Notes: generated from the letters alone by a model not told the origin. DNA of 52,438 nt from Planctomycetota bacterium (GCA_022563885.1 JADFMM010000009.1:1-52438); one strand, 5' to 3'; positions 25,701 through 36,450 are shown, counted from the first letter of the stretch. Numbers and translations: made by a program.

Positions 25701-27105
25701 CACTCAAGGGTAGATGCACCGCCATCTGGTCACCATCAAAGTCCGCGTTGAATCCTTTGCACGCGAGGGGGTGCAACATGATTGCATTGCCTTCGACGAG
25801 TACCGGCTCGAATGCTTGGATGCCCATGCGATGCAGCGTCGGCGCCCTGTTGAGTAACACCGGATGCTGGTGGATCACCTCTTCAAGGATATCCCACACC
25901 TGTTCATCACGACGCTCAATCATGCGCTTGGCACTCTTGATGGTGTCTGCATAGCCATGCAGCTTGAGCTGTCGAATGATAAAGGGCTGGTAGAGTTCCA
26001 AGGCGATTTTTTTCGGCAAGCCACATTGGTACAGCTTTAGCTTGGGCCCCACGACGATGACCGAACGCGCCGAGTAATCCACCCGCTTGCCCAGCAGGTT
26101 TTCACGGAAGCGCCCTTGCTTGCCTTTGATCATGTCTGTGAGAGATTTGAGGGGTCTGTTGTTGCTCCCCAGCACCGGACGACGACAACGACTGTTGTCC
26201 AGTAGTGAATCGACCGCCTGCTGGAGCATGCGCTTTTCGTTACGGATGATTACTTCCGGCGCATTGAGGTCAATCAGCTTTTTCAGCCGGTTGTTTCGGT
26301 TGATGATGCGTCGGTACAAGTCATTGAGGTCACTGGTGGCGAAATTGTCCCGTTCCAACAAGACCAGAGGACGCAGATCCGGGGGGATCACGGGAATGAC
26401 TTCCTGGACGATCCAGGCGGGCTTGTTCTGACTGTTCTTGATCTCATTGATCGTCTTGAGACGCTTGGTCAGATCTTTGATCTTCTGCTGACTTCTTGTC
26501 TGCGTAATGGCCTCCCGCAACTCGATGCTCAGCTGATCTAGATCGAGGTTTTCCAGAAGAATTTTTATCGCCTCCGCACCCATGTGCGCCTTGAACGCGC
26601 CTCCATACTTAGTGCTCGCATCACGAAACTCCTCCTCCGTCAATAGCTGCCCGAGCTCCAACGGGCTCTCTCCGGGGTCGGTCACTGCGTAGTCCTGGAA
26701 GTAGACGATCTTCTCCAAGTCCGAAGCCTTCATCCCCAGGACATTGCCAAGTCTGTTGGGGATGGCCTTGAAGAACCAGATATGGACCACCGGGGCGGCA
26801 AGATTGATGTGGCCCATTCTCTTTCGTCGCACACGACTGTGGGTCACTTTCACGCCGCACCGATCGCAGATAATGCCCTTGAACTTGGTGCCCTTGTATT
26901 TACCGCAAGAGCACTCCCAATCCCGTTCAGGCCCAAAAATGCGCTCGCAAAACAACCCGTCCTTTTCAGGCCGGTAGGTACGGTAATTGATGGTCTCCGG
27001 CTTGCGGACCTCGCCGAAAGACCAACTGCGAACATCGTTGGGACTGGCCAACATGATTTTGACCGAACCATAATCGTTAATGCGATCGTAAATATTCCCT
27101 GCCAT
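22717..27105 (-). CDS. rpoC: RNA polymerase subunit beta-prime
   Basis: A 1462-residue catalytic subunit. The N-terminal zinc site is CSCGKYKG...CDRCG. The catalytic Mg-binding loop [12 protein letters not shown] is intact. Rudder/lid and bridge-helix regions are recognisable, including [21 protein letters not shown]. The second zinc site is at [21 protein letters not shown], followed by trigger-loop-type [18 protein letters not shown]. It follows rpoB by 44 bases. Confidence 0.98.
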   Translation of the reverse strand: MAGNIYDRINDYGSVKIMLASPNDVRSWSFGEVRKPETINYRTYRPEKDGLFCERIFGPERDWECSCGKYKGTKFKGIICDRCGVKVTHSRVRRKRMGHINLAAPVVHIWFFKAIPNRLGNVLGMKASDLEKIVYFQDYAVTDPGESPLELGQLLTEEEFRDASTKYGGAFKAHMGAEAIKILLENLDLDQLSIELREAITQTRSQQKIKDLTKRLKTINEIKNSQNKPAWIVQEVIPVIPPDLRPLVLLERDNFATSDLNDLYRRIINRNNRLKKLIDLNAPEVIIRNEKRMLQQAVDSLLDNSRCRRPVLGSNNRPLKSLTDMIKGKQGRFRENLLGKRVDYSARSVIVVGPKLKLYQCGLPKKIALELYQPFIIRQLKLHGYADTIKSAKRMIERRDEQVWDILEEVIHQHPVLLNRAPTLHRMGIQAFEPVLVEGNAIMLHPLACKGFNADFDGDQMAVHLPLSVEAQAETHVLMMTTGNVFSPSDGSPMVGPSQDMVMGCYYLTIALDDFRFSPEQQLDPDLPLPTYCNAFEAMMAYDTGVIDLHESIYVRMPRRPVFTKKGLVEHLARGNSQTQIVKTTVGRCIFDDIISSKMPFYNLGLSKRELSQVISDCFKYAGAAETIDLLDRIKDIGFKHAALAGLSFGLTDLKIPEKKAEIITETEKKVGDIWRSYNEGVLTERERYNQVIDAWTHARVAVTTEMVRGLKEDKLEDGTPYLNPIYLMSDSGARGSVDQIQQLAGMRALMAKPSGDIIETPIKSNFREGLTVLEYFSSTHGARKGLADTALKTANSGYLTRKLIDVAQNVIILEHDCGTLQGITKTIVSHGEEVNVPLSMLIVGRTARDNIRNPITDEMIVRENEVITLAAVAKIEAFGLDTIRVRSALTCDSAFGICAKCYGWDLSRGKLVEEGSAVGIVAAQSIGEPGTQLTLRTFHTGGVASHSILEREQVATRAGRVQYHDMNVVSYQNEDGGTIDIALKRNGELHILDAKAREVAKYKVPYGGILEIGDGAKVEEGDLLFSWDPHRVPILAEVTGQIRYVDIVEGETYQIEEQKIRGGGNVDGKVLEKPIIIEHKGDKHPQIIIEDDAGKILDVHYLPAGARIEVKEGQGVHAGQLLAHQPRATGRTQDITGGLPRVTEVFEARKPKDPSAMAEISGRVELLSDKRKGKMTILVRSEGGMEKEHHVPRDRHLNVHAGDTVEAGDPLTGGPLVPHDILRIKGEEVLQRYIVGEIQNVYRSQNVNIDDKHVEIIVSQMMRKVEIENVGDSSYLPGEVVDRFVFRKQNETLAQSVKIVSVGDAAEFATGREFNEGKGLAVDMIVDKGELATINEKVESIGGEPAKGKKPRPAIANTMLLGITKASLWSESFISAASFQETTKVLTEASLAGKVDQLHGLKENVILGHLIPAGTAFKPYLDMKVKHLVEAPLPKGFGEVREIKDDEEKADAAVKQALGLG

Positions 27106-27149
27106 ATCAGGCCCCTTACAAGCGAATCAGTCAAAAAAATGGGTCGGAC

Positions 27150-30100
27150 CTAAAGACCGGTCCTGCCAAGCCTTTTCTTTTCCATCACGATATTGAGTCC
27201 CAAGCCCCTGATTTCATTGCACAGCACGTCAAAGGAGAGGGGAGTGCCGGCCTCCAGGGAGTTCTTGCCCTTCACCATCGATTCGTAGATCTTCGTACGC
27301 CCCTCCACATCATCACTCTTCACGGTCAACATCTCCTGAAGTGTGAAGGCGGCGCCATATCCCTCCAACGCCCAGACTTCCATCTCGCCGAACCTCTGCC
27401 CCCCCGTTCTGGCCTTGCCCCCCAAGGGTTGCTGGGTGATGAGGCTATAAGGTCCGGTCGCTCGGGCGTGAATCTTGTCATCCACCAAATGGTGTAGTTT
27501 CATCATATACATGTAGCCGATGGTGGTCGTCTGATCCAGCGGCTCGCCGGTACGACCATCGTAGAGCTGCGTCTTCAAGGTATCCGGCACCTGTACCGCG
27601 AAGTCGTCGACCGCGGGCGGTTCGCCTCGGGCCTCCAGATCTTCCTTGCGTTTCGCCATGAAGACATTGGCCTCTTCGTTAAGCCTGAAGATATCCTCTT
27701 CTGCAGCGCCATCAAACACAGGTGTCACGGCCGTGAATCCCAACACCTTGCCAACCCAACCCAGGTGTGTTTCCAATATCTGCCCAACATTCATTCGACT
27801 CGGCACGCCCAGAGGATTCAACAGAATATCGAGCGGCGTGCCGTCTTCAAGGAAGGGCATATCCTCTTCGGGCATGATTTTGGCGATCACGCCCTTGTTG
27901 CCGTGACGCCCGGCCATCTTGTCACCGATAGACAACATGCGCTTGATGGCCACATAGATCTTGACCATCTGCAGGACACCGCTCGCGAGTTCGTTGCCAT
28001 GCTTGATTCGTTCGGCTCGACGATCTGTCTCCTCTTGAATATCGACGATCCTGGCCCAAAACCCCTTGACAATGCCTTCGACCTCACGTCGAGCGGCGGC
28101 CGGCTTGACCCATTTCAGGTCAAAGTTCTCGATTTGTTCATAGACCACCTCATCATCGCTGCTGGCACCCACCTTTTGGCGCGTTGACGGGTCTATCACT
28201 TCGACGTCTACCGTTTCGTGGATCGTGGCAATCATCTGGCGAAAAATAGCGCACTCTTTCCCATGCATCTCGGTCTGAAAGGCCTTGATCTCCTCCTGCA
28301 GCACCGCCTTCTGCTCGGGAGTCCCTGCCCCTCGTCTCGTGAAGAGTTCGGTCTTGATGACGACACCCTCGTACCCACTGGGGAGGTCAAGGGAGTCGTT
28401 TTTCACATCTTCGCCCGCCCGACCAAAGATGGCATGTAGCAGCTTCTCCTCAGGAGTGAGTTCTACCTTGCTCTTGGGGACAACCTTTCCGACCAGAATA
28501 TCGCCATGGCAGACGCGCGTTCCCTCCCGCACAATACCATTTTCGTCCAGGTTCCCCAGGGCCTTCTCACTGACGTTGGGAATATCTCGGGTGAACTCTT
28601 CTTTGCCCAAACGGGTTTCACGAACCTCACAGGTAAATTCATCGATATGGATGCTGGTGAAACTGTCATTCTTGCAGAGGCGCTCACTGATAATCATCGC
28701 GTCCTCAAAGTTGTAGCCATCGAAGGAGACAAACCCAACCAGAATGTTGCGGCCCAGTGCCAAGACCCCGTTGTCCATACCACCGCCGTCGGCAATCACC
28801 TGCCTCGCCTCCACCTCTTCACCGAGAGATACGATGGGCTTTTGGTTCAGGCAGGTGCGTTCGTTCAGCCCCACGAACTTTTCGAGCAGGTAGACGTCAG
28901 TGTGATTGATCTCGATGCTCAAAGCGTCCACACTGGTCACCACGCCGTCGTTCTTGGCGCGAACGACCATACTGGAGTGTTTACCGATCACCTCTTCCAT
29001 ACCTGTGCCCACCAGCGGGGCCTCGGTCCGCAGCAACGGCACCGCCTGACGCTGCATGTTGGATCCCATGAGCGCCCTGTTGGCATCGTCATGCTCCAGA
29101 AAAGGAATCAGCGAGGCTGAGACGCCCACAATCTGCTTAGCAGACACATCCAGATAGCCCACCTCCTCACGTGGCACGTGGGACAACTCTCCTTCTTTGC
29201 GGGCGAGGACCATACCTTGCTTAAGTTCCATTTTCTCCGGATCCATGGCGCTGGGCGGTGCAAAGATCTCTCGCATTTCCTCGTCGGCCCGTAGGTAAAC
29301 CACCTGGTCCGTGACCTTGCCCTTCGTCACCTTCCGATAGGGTGTCAGCAGGAATCCATATTCGTCGATCTCACTAAAAATCGCCAAGGAGGAAATGAGA
29401 CCAATATTCGTTCCTTCCGGTGTCTCAATGGGGCAGATCCTGCCATAGTGACTGATGTGCACGTCCCGCACCTCGAAACCGGCTCGCCGCCGGTTCAACC
29501 CGCCCGGGCCCAATGCGGACAGACGCCGTTCGTGCGTTAGTTGGCTAAGGGCATTGGTTTGGTCGACGACCTGGCTTAGCTCCCCACGGCCGAAGAAATA
29601 GTTGATGCTGCTCGCGACACTCTTCGAATTGATCAAGTCTGCGATACGTATCTTGTACTCGGCATCCCGTTTCATGCTCATGCGCTCTTGGACCGTCTTG
29701 CGCAGTTTCAGGAGCCCCTTGCGTATCTCATCGCCGGCCAACTCGTCAATCGTCCTCACCCGTCTGTTGCCCAGATGGTCGATATCATCCACCTCGCCTC
29801 GGTTGTTGCGGAGATCCAGGATGTATTTGACCGAGTTCAGAAAGTCCTCCGGTCTGAGCGTCATTTCACCTTCGTCGACCTTTTGACCAAACTTCCGATT
29901 TAGCCGAAATCGGCCTACCTTTCCCAAGCGATACCGGTTGGAGTCAAAAAACTTTTCCGCAAAGAAGGCCTTGGCCTTCTCAGCATTGGGGGGATTGCCG
30001 GGCCGCAACCGCATATAAAACTTCAGCGCGGCCTTTTCGTGGCTATCGCAGTCGTCCACCGCCAAGGTGTTGAGAATGATGGCGTCCTTCACTTCCGTGA

Positions 30101-30908
30101 TGACCTCGAGAGACTTAATCCCGCTCTGCCGGACGACGTCAACCTTGTCGGCCAACTGGGCCCCGGCCTGCACGATGATTTCACCTGTTTCGGTATCGAC
30201 GACAGGGCCCACCGTCCACATGGCGGGTGTCAGCTTACTCACGTTGACCTTTTTCGTGGGATAGAACAGCCTGATAAGCGCCTCGGTCGTGCCAAACTCA
30301 GGCTCAATGGCCCGCAGAAAAACGGTGGCTGGGATCTTACTCGACTGGTCAATCTTGACGACCATGATGTCCTTCTGAGTCACGCCGATTTCAATCCAGC
30401 TACCGCGTTCCGGGATGATCCTGCCGCCGTGCAGAACACGGTCACCTTCTTTACTCTCGATGAGGAAATCGACACCCGGGCTCCGGTGCAACTGACTGAC
30501 AATGACCCGAACGGCACCATTGATGATAAACTCACCACCGCCGATCATCACAGGGATTTCACCCAGATAAATCGCTTGTTCCGCCATATCCTCACCCTCA
30601 CCGCTCTTAAGGCGACAGGCAAGCTTCAATGGATAGGCGTAGGTGAGCCGAAGCTGCCGACATTCCTTGGGGGTATAGTGAGGTTTCTCCAATTCATAGT
30701 AGAGATACTCGAGCTTCAACTTCTTGTCATAGCTCTCTATCGGGAAGATTTCCCGAAACAGCATCTCCAACCCCTTGTCCTCCCTTGCCTCAGGCGGGTC
30801 ATTCAACTGTATGAACTTGTCAAAACTAGCTCTCTGAACTGCGACGAGGTTTGGCACTTCAACTGCGTCCGGCACTTTTCCGAAATGCCTCACATTCTTA
30901 GAAACCAT
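27150..30908 (-). CDS. rpoB: RNA polymerase subunit beta
   Basis: A 1252-residue beta subunit. The rifampicin-binding cluster reads LSQVVDQTNALSQLTHERRL followed by SALGPGGL, with the key Asp, His and Ser in place, so no resistance change is evident. HYGRICPIETPEGTNIGLI follows. The C-terminal part has GGKARTGGQRFGEMEVWALE and ends LGLNIVMEKKRLG. It lies 93 bases after rplL and before rpoC. Confidence 0.98.
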   Translation of the reverse strand: MVSKNVRHFGKVPDAVEVPNLVAVQRASFDKFIQLNDPPEAREDKGLEMLFREIFPIESYDKKLKLEYLYYELEKPHYTPKECRQLRLTYAYPLKLACRLKSGEGEDMAEQAIYLGEIPVMIGGGEFIINGAVRVIVSQLHRSPGVDFLIESKEGDRVLHGGRIIPERGSWIEIGVTQKDIMVVKIDQSSKIPATVFLRAIEPEFGTTEALIRLFYPTKKVNVSKLTPAMWTVGPVVDTETGEIIVQAGAQLADKVDVVRQSGIKSLEVITEVKDAIILNTLAVDDCDSHEKAALKFYMRLRPGNPPNAEKAKAFFAEKFFDSNRYRLGKVGRFRLNRKFGQKVDEGEMTLRPEDFLNSVKYILDLRNNRGEVDDIDHLGNRRVRTIDELAGDEIRKGLLKLRKTVQERMSMKRDAEYKIRIADLINSKSVASSINYFFGRGELSQVVDQTNALSQLTHERRLSALGPGGLNRRRAGFEVRDVHISHYGRICPIETPEGTNIGLISSLAIFSEIDEYGFLLTPYRKVTKGKVTDQVVYLRADEEMREIFAPPSAMDPEKMELKQGMVLARKEGELSHVPREEVGYLDVSAKQIVGVSASLIPFLEHDDANRALMGSNMQRQAVPLLRTEAPLVGTGMEEVIGKHSSMVVRAKNDGVVTSVDALSIEINHTDVYLLEKFVGLNERTCLNQKPIVSLGEEVEARQVIADGGGMDNGVLALGRNILVGFVSFDGYNFEDAMIISERLCKNDSFTSIHIDEFTCEVRETRLGKEEFTRDIPNVSEKALGNLDENGIVREGTRVCHGDILVGKVVPKSKVELTPEEKLLHAIFGRAGEDVKNDSLDLPSGYEGVVIKTELFTRRGAGTPEQKAVLQEEIKAFQTEMHGKECAIFRQMIATIHETVDVEVIDPSTRQKVGASSDDEVVYEQIENFDLKWVKPAAARREVEGIVKGFWARIVDIQEETDRRAERIKHGNELASGVLQMVKIYVAIKRMLSIGDKMAGRHGNKGVIAKIMPEEDMPFLEDGTPLDILLNPLGVPSRMNVGQILETHLGWVGKVLGFTAVTPVFDGAAEEDIFRLNEEANVFMAKRKEDLEARGEPPAVDDFAVQVPDTLKTQLYDGRTGEPLDQTTTIGYMYMMKLHHLVDDKIHARATGPYSLITQQPLGGKARTGGQRFGEMEVWALEGYGAAFTLQEMLTVKSDDVEGRTKIYESMVKGKNSLEAGTPLSFDVLCNEIRGLGLNIVMEKKRLGRTGL

Positions 30909-31001
30909 CTGATACTCCCAGCATCAACTCACTTCATGTTTGACACATTCCCGTAGTCAAAACATCAGTCCCAGCAACAATGCCTGGCGCAACACCGCTG
31001 C

Positions 31002-31409
31002 TTAAGCCAATTCTACCGTCGCACCCACCGCCTCAAGCTGTTTCTGGACAGTCTCCGCATCCTCTTTGCTTAGACCTTCCTTAACGGGTTTCGGCAAAGT
31101 ATCCACGAGGTCTTTGGCCTCTTTAAGACCGAGCCCGGTGAGCGCCCTGACTTCTTTAATGACCTGAATCTTCTTATCCCCAAACTCTTTCATGACGACA
31201 TCAAAACTGGTCTGCTCTTCGACCTCTTCAGCATCCCCTCCCGCTGCGCCCGGAGCGGCCATGACCACAGCGCCCCCGGAAGCCGCCTCGATCCCATGCT
31301 CGTCTTTGAGATACCCCACTAGCTCGTTGGCCTGCATCAGCGTCAGTCCCACGATCTTGTCGCCTAGTTGCTTGATTTCGTCACTGACCGTTTTTTCTTC
31401 ATCCGACAT
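31002..31409 (-). CDS. rplL: 50S ribosomal protein L7/L12
   Basis: A 135-residue stalk protein that recruits translation GTPases. The N-terminal dimerisation segment is followed by an Ala/Gly hinge ([20 protein letters not shown]) and the conserved C-terminal domain ([20 protein letters not shown] and [16 protein letters not shown]). It lies 134 bases after rplJ and 93 before rpoB. Confidence 0.97.
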   Translation of the reverse strand: MSDEEKTVSDEIKQLGDKIVGLTLMQANELVGYLKDEHGIEAASGGAVVMAAPGAAGGDAEEVEEQTSFDVVMKEFGDKKIQVIKEVRALTGLGLKEAKDLVDTLPKPVKEGLSKEDAETVQKQLEAVGATVELA

Positions 31410-31543
31410 GCTATGGTACTCCTCTTACTAGTCGCCTGTGGGTAGCCGGGACTCCACCGTCCTGTTTAACCCGATGACCGGGACAGCCGCACAAGCCATG
31501 AGTAAAATTGATTGTCTCGATATGAAACGAGTCTATGGGTGAA

Positions 31544-32077
31544 CTAGGCAGCGTTCTTCTCTGCTTTTTCAATAATCGCCTTCACACAACCCGAAATTTG
31601 CGATCCTTGACTGGAGATGGTCGCGGCCAGACGCGATGCCGGTGAGGTAATCACCCCGGCCATCTGCGACTGTAACTCTTTCAGTGTGGGCATCTTGGAC
31701 AGGTCGACAGCCGCTGCAGCATCCAAGACAGTGCCATCCACAAAAGCACCCTTAAGCTCGAGCGTTTTGACTTTCTTGGTCCAGCCCACCAGTTCCTTTG
31801 CGGCATCGACGATGCTGTCCCCGCCAATGGCCACGGCGCACGGCCCGGCAAACAGGCTCCCCGCGCTGTCCAGGTTTTGGTTGCGCAAAGCCCGCTTGAA
31901 CAACGAATTCTTCACGACGAACATCTGAACGCCCTTCTGCTTCAGATCCCCCCGCATGGCATTGTTGTCAACCCCTCCCACGCCCATCAAACTCACGACC
32001 AGAAATTCCTTGACCTTCCCGTCTGAAACCTTCTGCTCCAACTCACCCTGAATCAACTCTTTTATATACGTGCTCAT
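31544..32077 (-). CDS. rplJ: 50S ribosomal protein L10
   Basis: A 177-residue L10, the base of the L7/L12 stalk. It begins MSTYIKELIQGELEQKVSDG. The rRNA-binding part has FVVKNSLFKRALRNQNLD. The last helix that binds L12 dimers is present. A 97-base spacer separates it from rplA; in many bacteria such a spacer holds the L10 autoregulatory leader, but I could not match a known structure. Confidence 0.95.
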   Translation of the reverse strand: MSTYIKELIQGELEQKVSDGKVKEFLVVSLMGVGGVDNNAMRGDLKQKGVQMFVVKNSLFKRALRNQNLDSAGSLFAGPCAVAIGGDSIVDAAKELVGWTKKVKTLELKGAFVDGTVLDAAAAVDLSKMPTLKELQSQMAGVITSPASRLAATISSQGSQISGCVKAIIEKAEKNAA

Positions 32078-32174
32078 ATTCTATCACCTGCAGATTTCAC
32101 GACTAATGGATTTCTCGGACATTGAAGCCCTTTTTCCTTACGGCCGAGGTAATGACGGAGGTCCGGCGTTCGCC

Positions 32175-32852
32175 CTAGACGTCGACTTGAACACTCGGGC
32201 TCATCGTAGCGGAGAGGGATACTTTCTTTACGTAGGTCCCCTTCGCCCCGGAGGGTTTCGACTTAATTATGTGAGCCACGAACGCCTCGATGTTTTCTAT
32301 TAGTTTAGCGCTTTCAAAACTCTGCTTTCCGACCAGCACATGGACATTCCCGCCGGCATCGTTTCGGAATTCCACCTTACCGGCGGTGAATTCGCCGACC
32401 GCCTTGGTCACATCCTGTGTCACTGTACCGTTCTTCGGTGAGGGCATCTTTCCTTGGGGCCCCAACACCCGACCCAACTTCCCAACCTTTCCCATCACCC
32501 TAGGCGATGCGATGGCCACATCAAAATCCAGCCAGCCATCGCTGACTTTTTTAACCAAGTCATCCAACCCAGCTTCGACCGCCCCCGCTTTCTTGGCCTC
32601 TTCCGCGTCCCCATCCTCACAGAACGCAATCACTGTCCTCTTTTTGCCCGTGCCATGTGGAAGCGAGATGGCGCCCCGCACCAACTGCTCGGCTTGCTTC
32701 GAATCGATCCCCAAATGTAAGACCAAATCAACCGTTTGGTCAAATTTAGTGCTCGTAAAGGATTTTATTTTGTCCACGGCGTCCTTGACACTCAGATCGC
32801 CCGGGCTCACCGTCGCAGCCTCTTTCCGGTATCGCTTACTTTGCATGCCCAT
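32175..32852 (-). CDS. rplA: 50S ribosomal protein L1
   Basis: A 225-residue L1, the mobile stalk protein that escorts deacyl-tRNA from the E site and represses its own operon in E. coli. The start at 32852 (MGMQSKRYRKEAATV) is likely; the next ATG two codons later is also possible. Family marks are DQTVDLVLHLGIDSKQAEQ, RGAISLPHGTGKK, LGRVLGPQGKMPSPKNGTVT and KVEFRNDAGGNVHVLVGKQS. It lies between rplK and rplJ. Confidence 0.96.
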   Translation of the reverse strand: MGMQSKRYRKEAATVSPGDLSVKDAVDKIKSFTSTKFDQTVDLVLHLGIDSKQAEQLVRGAISLPHGTGKKRTVIAFCEDGDAEEAKKAGAVEAGLDDLVKKVSDGWLDFDVAIASPRVMGKVGKLGRVLGPQGKMPSPKNGTVTQDVTKAVGEFTAGKVEFRNDAGGNVHVLVGKQSFESAKLIENIEAFVAHIIKSKPSGAKGTYVKKVSLSATMSPSVQVDV

Positions 32853-32906
32853 AGTCCATCTCGATCTTTTGATTTCGACTCGTTCAGTCAACTATTCTAC
32901 GTCCAC

Positions 32907-33329
32907 CTACTCTATGTCGATCCCCATGCTGCGAGCCGTACCCCGGATGATCATTTCTGCCTTGTCAAGATCATGGGCATTTAGGTCTTCAAACTTGGTC
33001 TCGGCTATTTTTCGTACCTGGGCGCCTGTCACTTTTCCAACCTTTTCTTTGTTGGGAACGCCGCTACCCTTCGCCACATCTGCGGCCTGCTTGAGGAGCA
33101 CTGAGGCAGGCGGACTCTTCACCACAAAGGTGAAGCTTTTATCACGATAGACGCTAATGACCACCGGTACTGTCGTCCCATTCATTTCTTTGGTCTTCTC
33201 GTTGAATTGGGACACGAACTGACCGATGTTGACGCCATGCTGGCCTAAGGCCGGGCCAATGGGGGGCGCCGGCGTTGCCTTTCCGCCTGATGCCTGTAAT
33301 TTGATAATTTTGATAATCTCTTTGGCCAT
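32907..33329 (-). CDS. rplK: 50S ribosomal protein L11
   Basis: A 140-residue L11 of the GTPase-associated centre. It contains [20 protein letters not shown] and [20 protein letters not shown] in the N-terminal domain (thiostrepton-binding surface), and ends with [17 protein letters not shown]. It lies between nusG and rplA. Confidence 0.97.
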   Translation of the reverse strand: MAKEIIKIIKLQASGGKATPAPPIGPALGQHGVNIGQFVSQFNEKTKEMNGTTVPVVISVYRDKSFTFVVKSPPASVLLKQAADVAKGSGVPNKEKVGKVTGAQVRKIAETKFEDLNAHDLDKAEMIIRGTARSMGIDIE

Positions 33330-33383
33330 TGTCTACTTTCGTATTCGTCCGAACTGTCTCGGGTCACTTCTAATAAACAAGCG

Positions 33384-33926
33384 CTAGGTCTTTTCAATTT
33401 GCCAGTACTCGATGTCGAGCGGTGTACTCCGCCCGAAGACGGTGACTATCACCTTGACGATGCCGCGATTCGGGTCAATCGAGTCCACGACCCCCTCGAA
33501 GTTTTCAAAGGCCCCTTCGCGGATTTTGATCTGATCGCCCTTCTCAAACTCTACCTTGATGCTCGGTGCTTCCTCAGGCTTATCGGAATCGAGCATCATC
33601 TTGGCAACATCGGTGTCACGCATCGCCGTGGGCATGCCTTCGGTCCCGATGAAGTCACCGACCCCCGTGGTCTCCTTAATCAGGAACCAGGCATCATCGG
33701 GCACTTTCCCCTCATCCGTCGCCTCCATCTCCATGAAAACATAGCCCGGATAGAGTTTTCGCTTATGCACACTCTGCTTGCCCGCCCGTATCCTTTTTAC
33801 CCGCTCCGTCGGGACCTCAATTCGACCAATGACCTCCTGAAGGCAGTCTCTGTCAACCTTCAGGGCCAATGCATCCCTGACTTGCATTTCTCTGTTCGAA
33901 GCGACTCGCAGAACATACCATTGCAT
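33384..33926 (-). CDS. nusG: transcription termination/antitermination factor NusG
   Basis: A 180-residue NusG. The N-terminal NGN domain starts MQWYVLRVASNREMQV and has RKLYPGYVFMEM. The C-terminal KOW domain has KGDQIKIREGAFENFEGVVD and TVFGRSTPLDIEYWQIEK. It binds RNA polymerase beta-prime and couples it to Rho or to S10. It lies between secE and rplK, as usual. Confidence 0.96.
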   Translation of the reverse strand: MQWYVLRVASNREMQVRDALALKVDRDCLQEVIGRIEVPTERVKRIRAGKQSVHKRKLYPGYVFMEMEATDEGKVPDDAWFLIKETTGVGDFIGTEGMPTAMRDTDVAKMMLDSDKPEEAPSIKVEFEKGDQIKIREGAFENFEGVVDSIDPNRGIVKVIVTVFGRSTPLDIEYWQIEKT

Positions 33927-33991
33927 GGCCAGACCCGCTAAACCCTAGTAACCTGCCCTGTTCACGTTAACACCCATGTTGACGCACGCCA

Positions 33992-34378
33992 TCACGACTC
34001 TAACAACCAGGAGAACAGTGTACGGAATAACAGATCTGTCGTTCCCAATAGAGCCGCCATAAAGACAAGGACTACGATGACAACGATCGTAGAAGCCACT
34101 ATCTCCTCCCGGGTCGACCAGTTGACCTTCTTCATTTCGCTCTCGGCCGAGATCATGAAATCGGCCAGCGAAGGTTTATTGGCCAGCCAAAACAAGAGCG
34201 CCGCGATGGCACCGAAGACGAACACCGGCACGAGCATCTGTACCACTAGGTTCTCGACCGTAGAACTGAGCTTCAGGAAGAGGCGGTAGCATCCAAACGC
34301 CGAAATCGTTCCCAGCGCAAATCCACTCCATAGCCGAGTGTTTTTCCCCTGTCCGCGTTTGTAAATCTCAATGGCCAT
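33992..34378 (-). CDS. secE: preprotein translocase subunit SecE
   Basis: A 128-residue membrane protein. The start at 34378 (MAIEIYKRGQGKNTR) is chosen because the longer open frame runs into tRNA-Trp. Two N-terminal hydrophobic segments precede the conserved amphipathic stretch EMKKVNWSTREEIVASTIVV and the final membrane segment. Longer than the minimal 60-residue SecE, with an extra N-terminal transmembrane pair as in E. coli. It lies between tRNA-Trp and nusG. Confidence 0.93.
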   Translation of the reverse strand: MAIEIYKRGQGKNTRLWSGFALGTISAFGCYRLFLKLSSTVENLVVQMLVPVFVFGAIAALLFWLANKPSLADFMISAESEMKKVNWSTREEIVASTIVVIVVLVFMAALLGTTDLLFRTLFSWLLES

Positions 34379-34447
34379 AGTCCTAAAGCGTCCTACAAAC
34401 TGGTGCCGTGACGACCGTGCTAACGTTCCGGATGTCTTGGTTCTAAT

Positions 34448-34520
34448 CAGGCCAGGGAGGAATTGAACCCCCAACCTTCGGTTTTGGAGACCGACGCTCT
34501 GCCAATTGAGCTACTGGCCT
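34448..34520 (-). tRNA. tRNA-Trp (CCA)
   Basis: A 73-nt cloverleaf with acceptor AGGCCAG/CTGGCCT, D-arm AGCTCAATTGGCAGAGC, anticodon loop CTCCAAA (anticodon CCA), T-arm GGGGGTTCAATTCCTCC and discriminator G. CCA is not encoded. It lies between rpmG and secE, the classical tufB-tRNA-secE arrangement. Confidence 0.96.
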
Positions 34521-34557
34521 AATCCGCCCACCTACTGTGAAGATTAGATTCTGCGGC

Positions 34558-34728
34558 TCACTTACGCCTAATCTTGTGTGACGTATGCTTCCGTTCGGTC
34601 TTGCAGAACTTCATCAGTGTGATCTTGGGCGTTCCCTCGCGAACGCTGACGCTGGTGCGATAGTTACGGTTCTTACACTCGCTGCACTCGAGCCACACAT
34701 ACTCGCGTTTGCTCTTCTTCTTAGCCAT
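34558..34728 (-). CDS. rpmG: 50S ribosomal protein L33
   Basis: A 56-residue L33. The start at 34728 (MAKKKSKREYVWLEC) fits the family; the open frame runs further upstream. The first zinc pair CSEC is present, but the second position reads KFCKTERKHT, with one Cys instead of the usual C-x-x-C, so it is intermediate between the C+ and C- forms. It lies between tuf and tRNA-Trp. Confidence 0.93.
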   Translation of the reverse strand: MAKKKSKREYVWLECSECKNRNYRTSVSVREGTPKITLMKFCKTERKHTSHKIRRK

Positions 34729-34837
34729 GCCGTTTCCACTCGCTGAGATGGAGCACCACAGGTGGCCCCGCCACACCGGACACCCTGGCATCTCAATTGA
34801 TTAAGTCGTACCTGTGCCTCGTTACTGTGCGGATTGC

Positions 34838-36049
34838 CTATTCAATCACTTTGGTGACAACGCCGGAGCCCACCGTTCGTCCGCCTTCACGGATGGCGAA
34901 TCGAAGCCCCTCTTCCATGGCAATAGGCGCAATAATCTCAACGTCCATGGTCACATTATCACCTGGCATACACATCTCTGCCTTACCCCCGTCGATCCCC
35001 ATCAGGGCATGTACATCGCCCGTAATGTCCGTTGTTCGGAAGTAGAATTGCGGCTTGTAACCGGCAAAAAACGGCGTATGACGCCCCCCCTCTTCCTTGG
35101 TCAAGACATAGACTTCGGCGTGAAACTTGGTGTGAGGGGTAATACTGCCGGGCTTGGCGATCACCTGGCCTCTTTCCAGATCCTTCTTCTCGACGCCTCG
35201 CAGCAGCAACCCCACATTGTCACCTGCCTGCCCCTCATCGAGCGTCTTGTTGAACATCTCGACGCCGGTACAGGTGGTCTTACGCACCTCATGGGACAAC
35301 CCAACGATTTCAACCTCATCCCCCGTGTGGACAATCCCACGCTCACAACGACCGGTACCGACGGTCCCACGCCCTTTGATGCTAAAGACATCTTCGACGG
35401 GCATCAAGAAGGGCAGATCCACCGCGCGCTCCGGCATGGGGAAGTAGTCATCGACCACCTTCATCAATTCGTCGATGCAGGCACACTTGGCATCATCCTT
35501 GCCCTCACACTCCATCGCGGCCAATGCGGAACCTTGAATGACGGGAACGTCGTCGCCGGGGAAGTCATACTTGCTCAGCAACTCTCTAATTTCAAGGTCG
35601 ACCAACTCGATCAACTCCGGGTCGTCCACTTGGTCCACCTTGTTCATGAAGACGCAGATATGAGGTACGTTGACCTGGCGTGCGAGCAAGATGTGCTCGC
35701 GGGTCTGCGGCATGGGGCCGTCGCTCGCCGCCACGACCAGGATCGCCCCATCCATCTGAGCCGCCCCCGTAATCATGTTCTTGATGTAGTCGGCATGGCC
35801 GGGGCAGTCCACGTGCGCGTAATGCCGCTTCTCAGTTTCGTACTCCACATGGGCCGTATTGATCGTGATCCCACGCTCCTTCTCTTCGGGGGCATTGTCA
35901 ATCTCCTCAAACGTCTTCGCCTTACCCCCCAATTTATGGGCAAGACGCATGGTAATGGCGGCCGTCAAAGTCGTTTTTCCATGGTCGATATGACCGATAG
36001 TTCCAACATTGATATGTGGTTTTGTTCTCTCAAATACTGCCTTAGCCAT
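34838..36049 (-). CDS. tuf: elongation factor Tu
   Basis: A 403-residue GTPase that delivers aminoacyl-tRNA. G motifs: [10 protein letters not shown] (residues 19-28), [14 protein letters not shown] (switch I), [13 protein letters not shown] and NKVDQVDD. Domains 2 and 3 are complete and end [15 protein letters not shown]. The segment [15 protein letters not shown] in the G domain carries a small variation. It is the only tuf in the window and precedes rpmG, following tRNA-Thr by 184 bases. Confidence 0.98.
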   Translation of the reverse strand: MAKAVFERTKPHINVGTIGHIDHGKTTLTAAITMRLAHKLGGKAKTFEEIDNAPEEKERGITINTAHVEYETEKRHYAHVDCPGHADYIKNMITGAAQMDGAILVVAASDGPMPQTREHILLARQVNVPHICVFMNKVDQVDDPELIELVDLEIRELLSKYDFPGDDVPVIQGSALAAMECEGKDDAKCACIDELMKVVDDYFPMPERAVDLPFLMPVEDVFSIKGRGTVGTGRCERGIVHTGDEVEIVGLSHEVRKTTCTGVEMFNKTLDEGQAGDNVGLLLRGVEKKDLERGQVIAKPGSITPHTKFHAEVYVLTKEEGGRHTPFFAGYKPQFYFRTTDITGDVHALMGIDGGKAEMCMPGDNVTMDVEIIAPIAMEEGLRFAIREGGRTVGSGVVTKVIE

Positions 36050-36233
36050 CTCTAACTAAACCTCCAATGCTTTAGTTCGGCGATGATTAACCGGATTAAC
36101 GGCACTCACCTCACTAATTCTATTGGTTTCCAAGATTAAGGTTTCCCAAAATTGGGGTCTGTATTCACTTACTCGATACCGTTCAAACTCGTGAAGCGGA
36201 TCCACTGAGCCAATTTTCAATACATCACAACCA

Positions 36234-36306
<73 letters not shown>

Positions 36307-36450
36307 ACTCAATGGGCTTCGCCCAAAATTGTAGATCGGAGCAGACATCAAAAAACAGACTCTATCTGCTTATTATGTGTGCCCCTCAGCGTGCCTTTAG
36401 CACACTTCGTAGCTGCCTAAGCCCTGTCTAGGCTGCAGTGTAGTCGAGGC

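Noticed and set aside
24613-25713. Plus-strand open frame of 366 codons inside rpoC
   Set aside because: Antisense shadow of rpoC with no motif.
32078-32174. L10 autoregulatory leader upstream of rplJ
   Set aside because: The spacer is the right place and size, but I could not recognise the conserved structure, so no feature is claimed.
34379-34474. N-terminal extension of secE
   Set aside because: It overlaps tRNA-Trp; the conserved SecE start is the ATG at 34378.
34814-36055. Long plus-strand open frame (413 codons) over tuf
   Set aside because: It lies fully antisense to tuf, has low-complexity His/Arg-rich content and no known motif; tuf on the other strand is certain.
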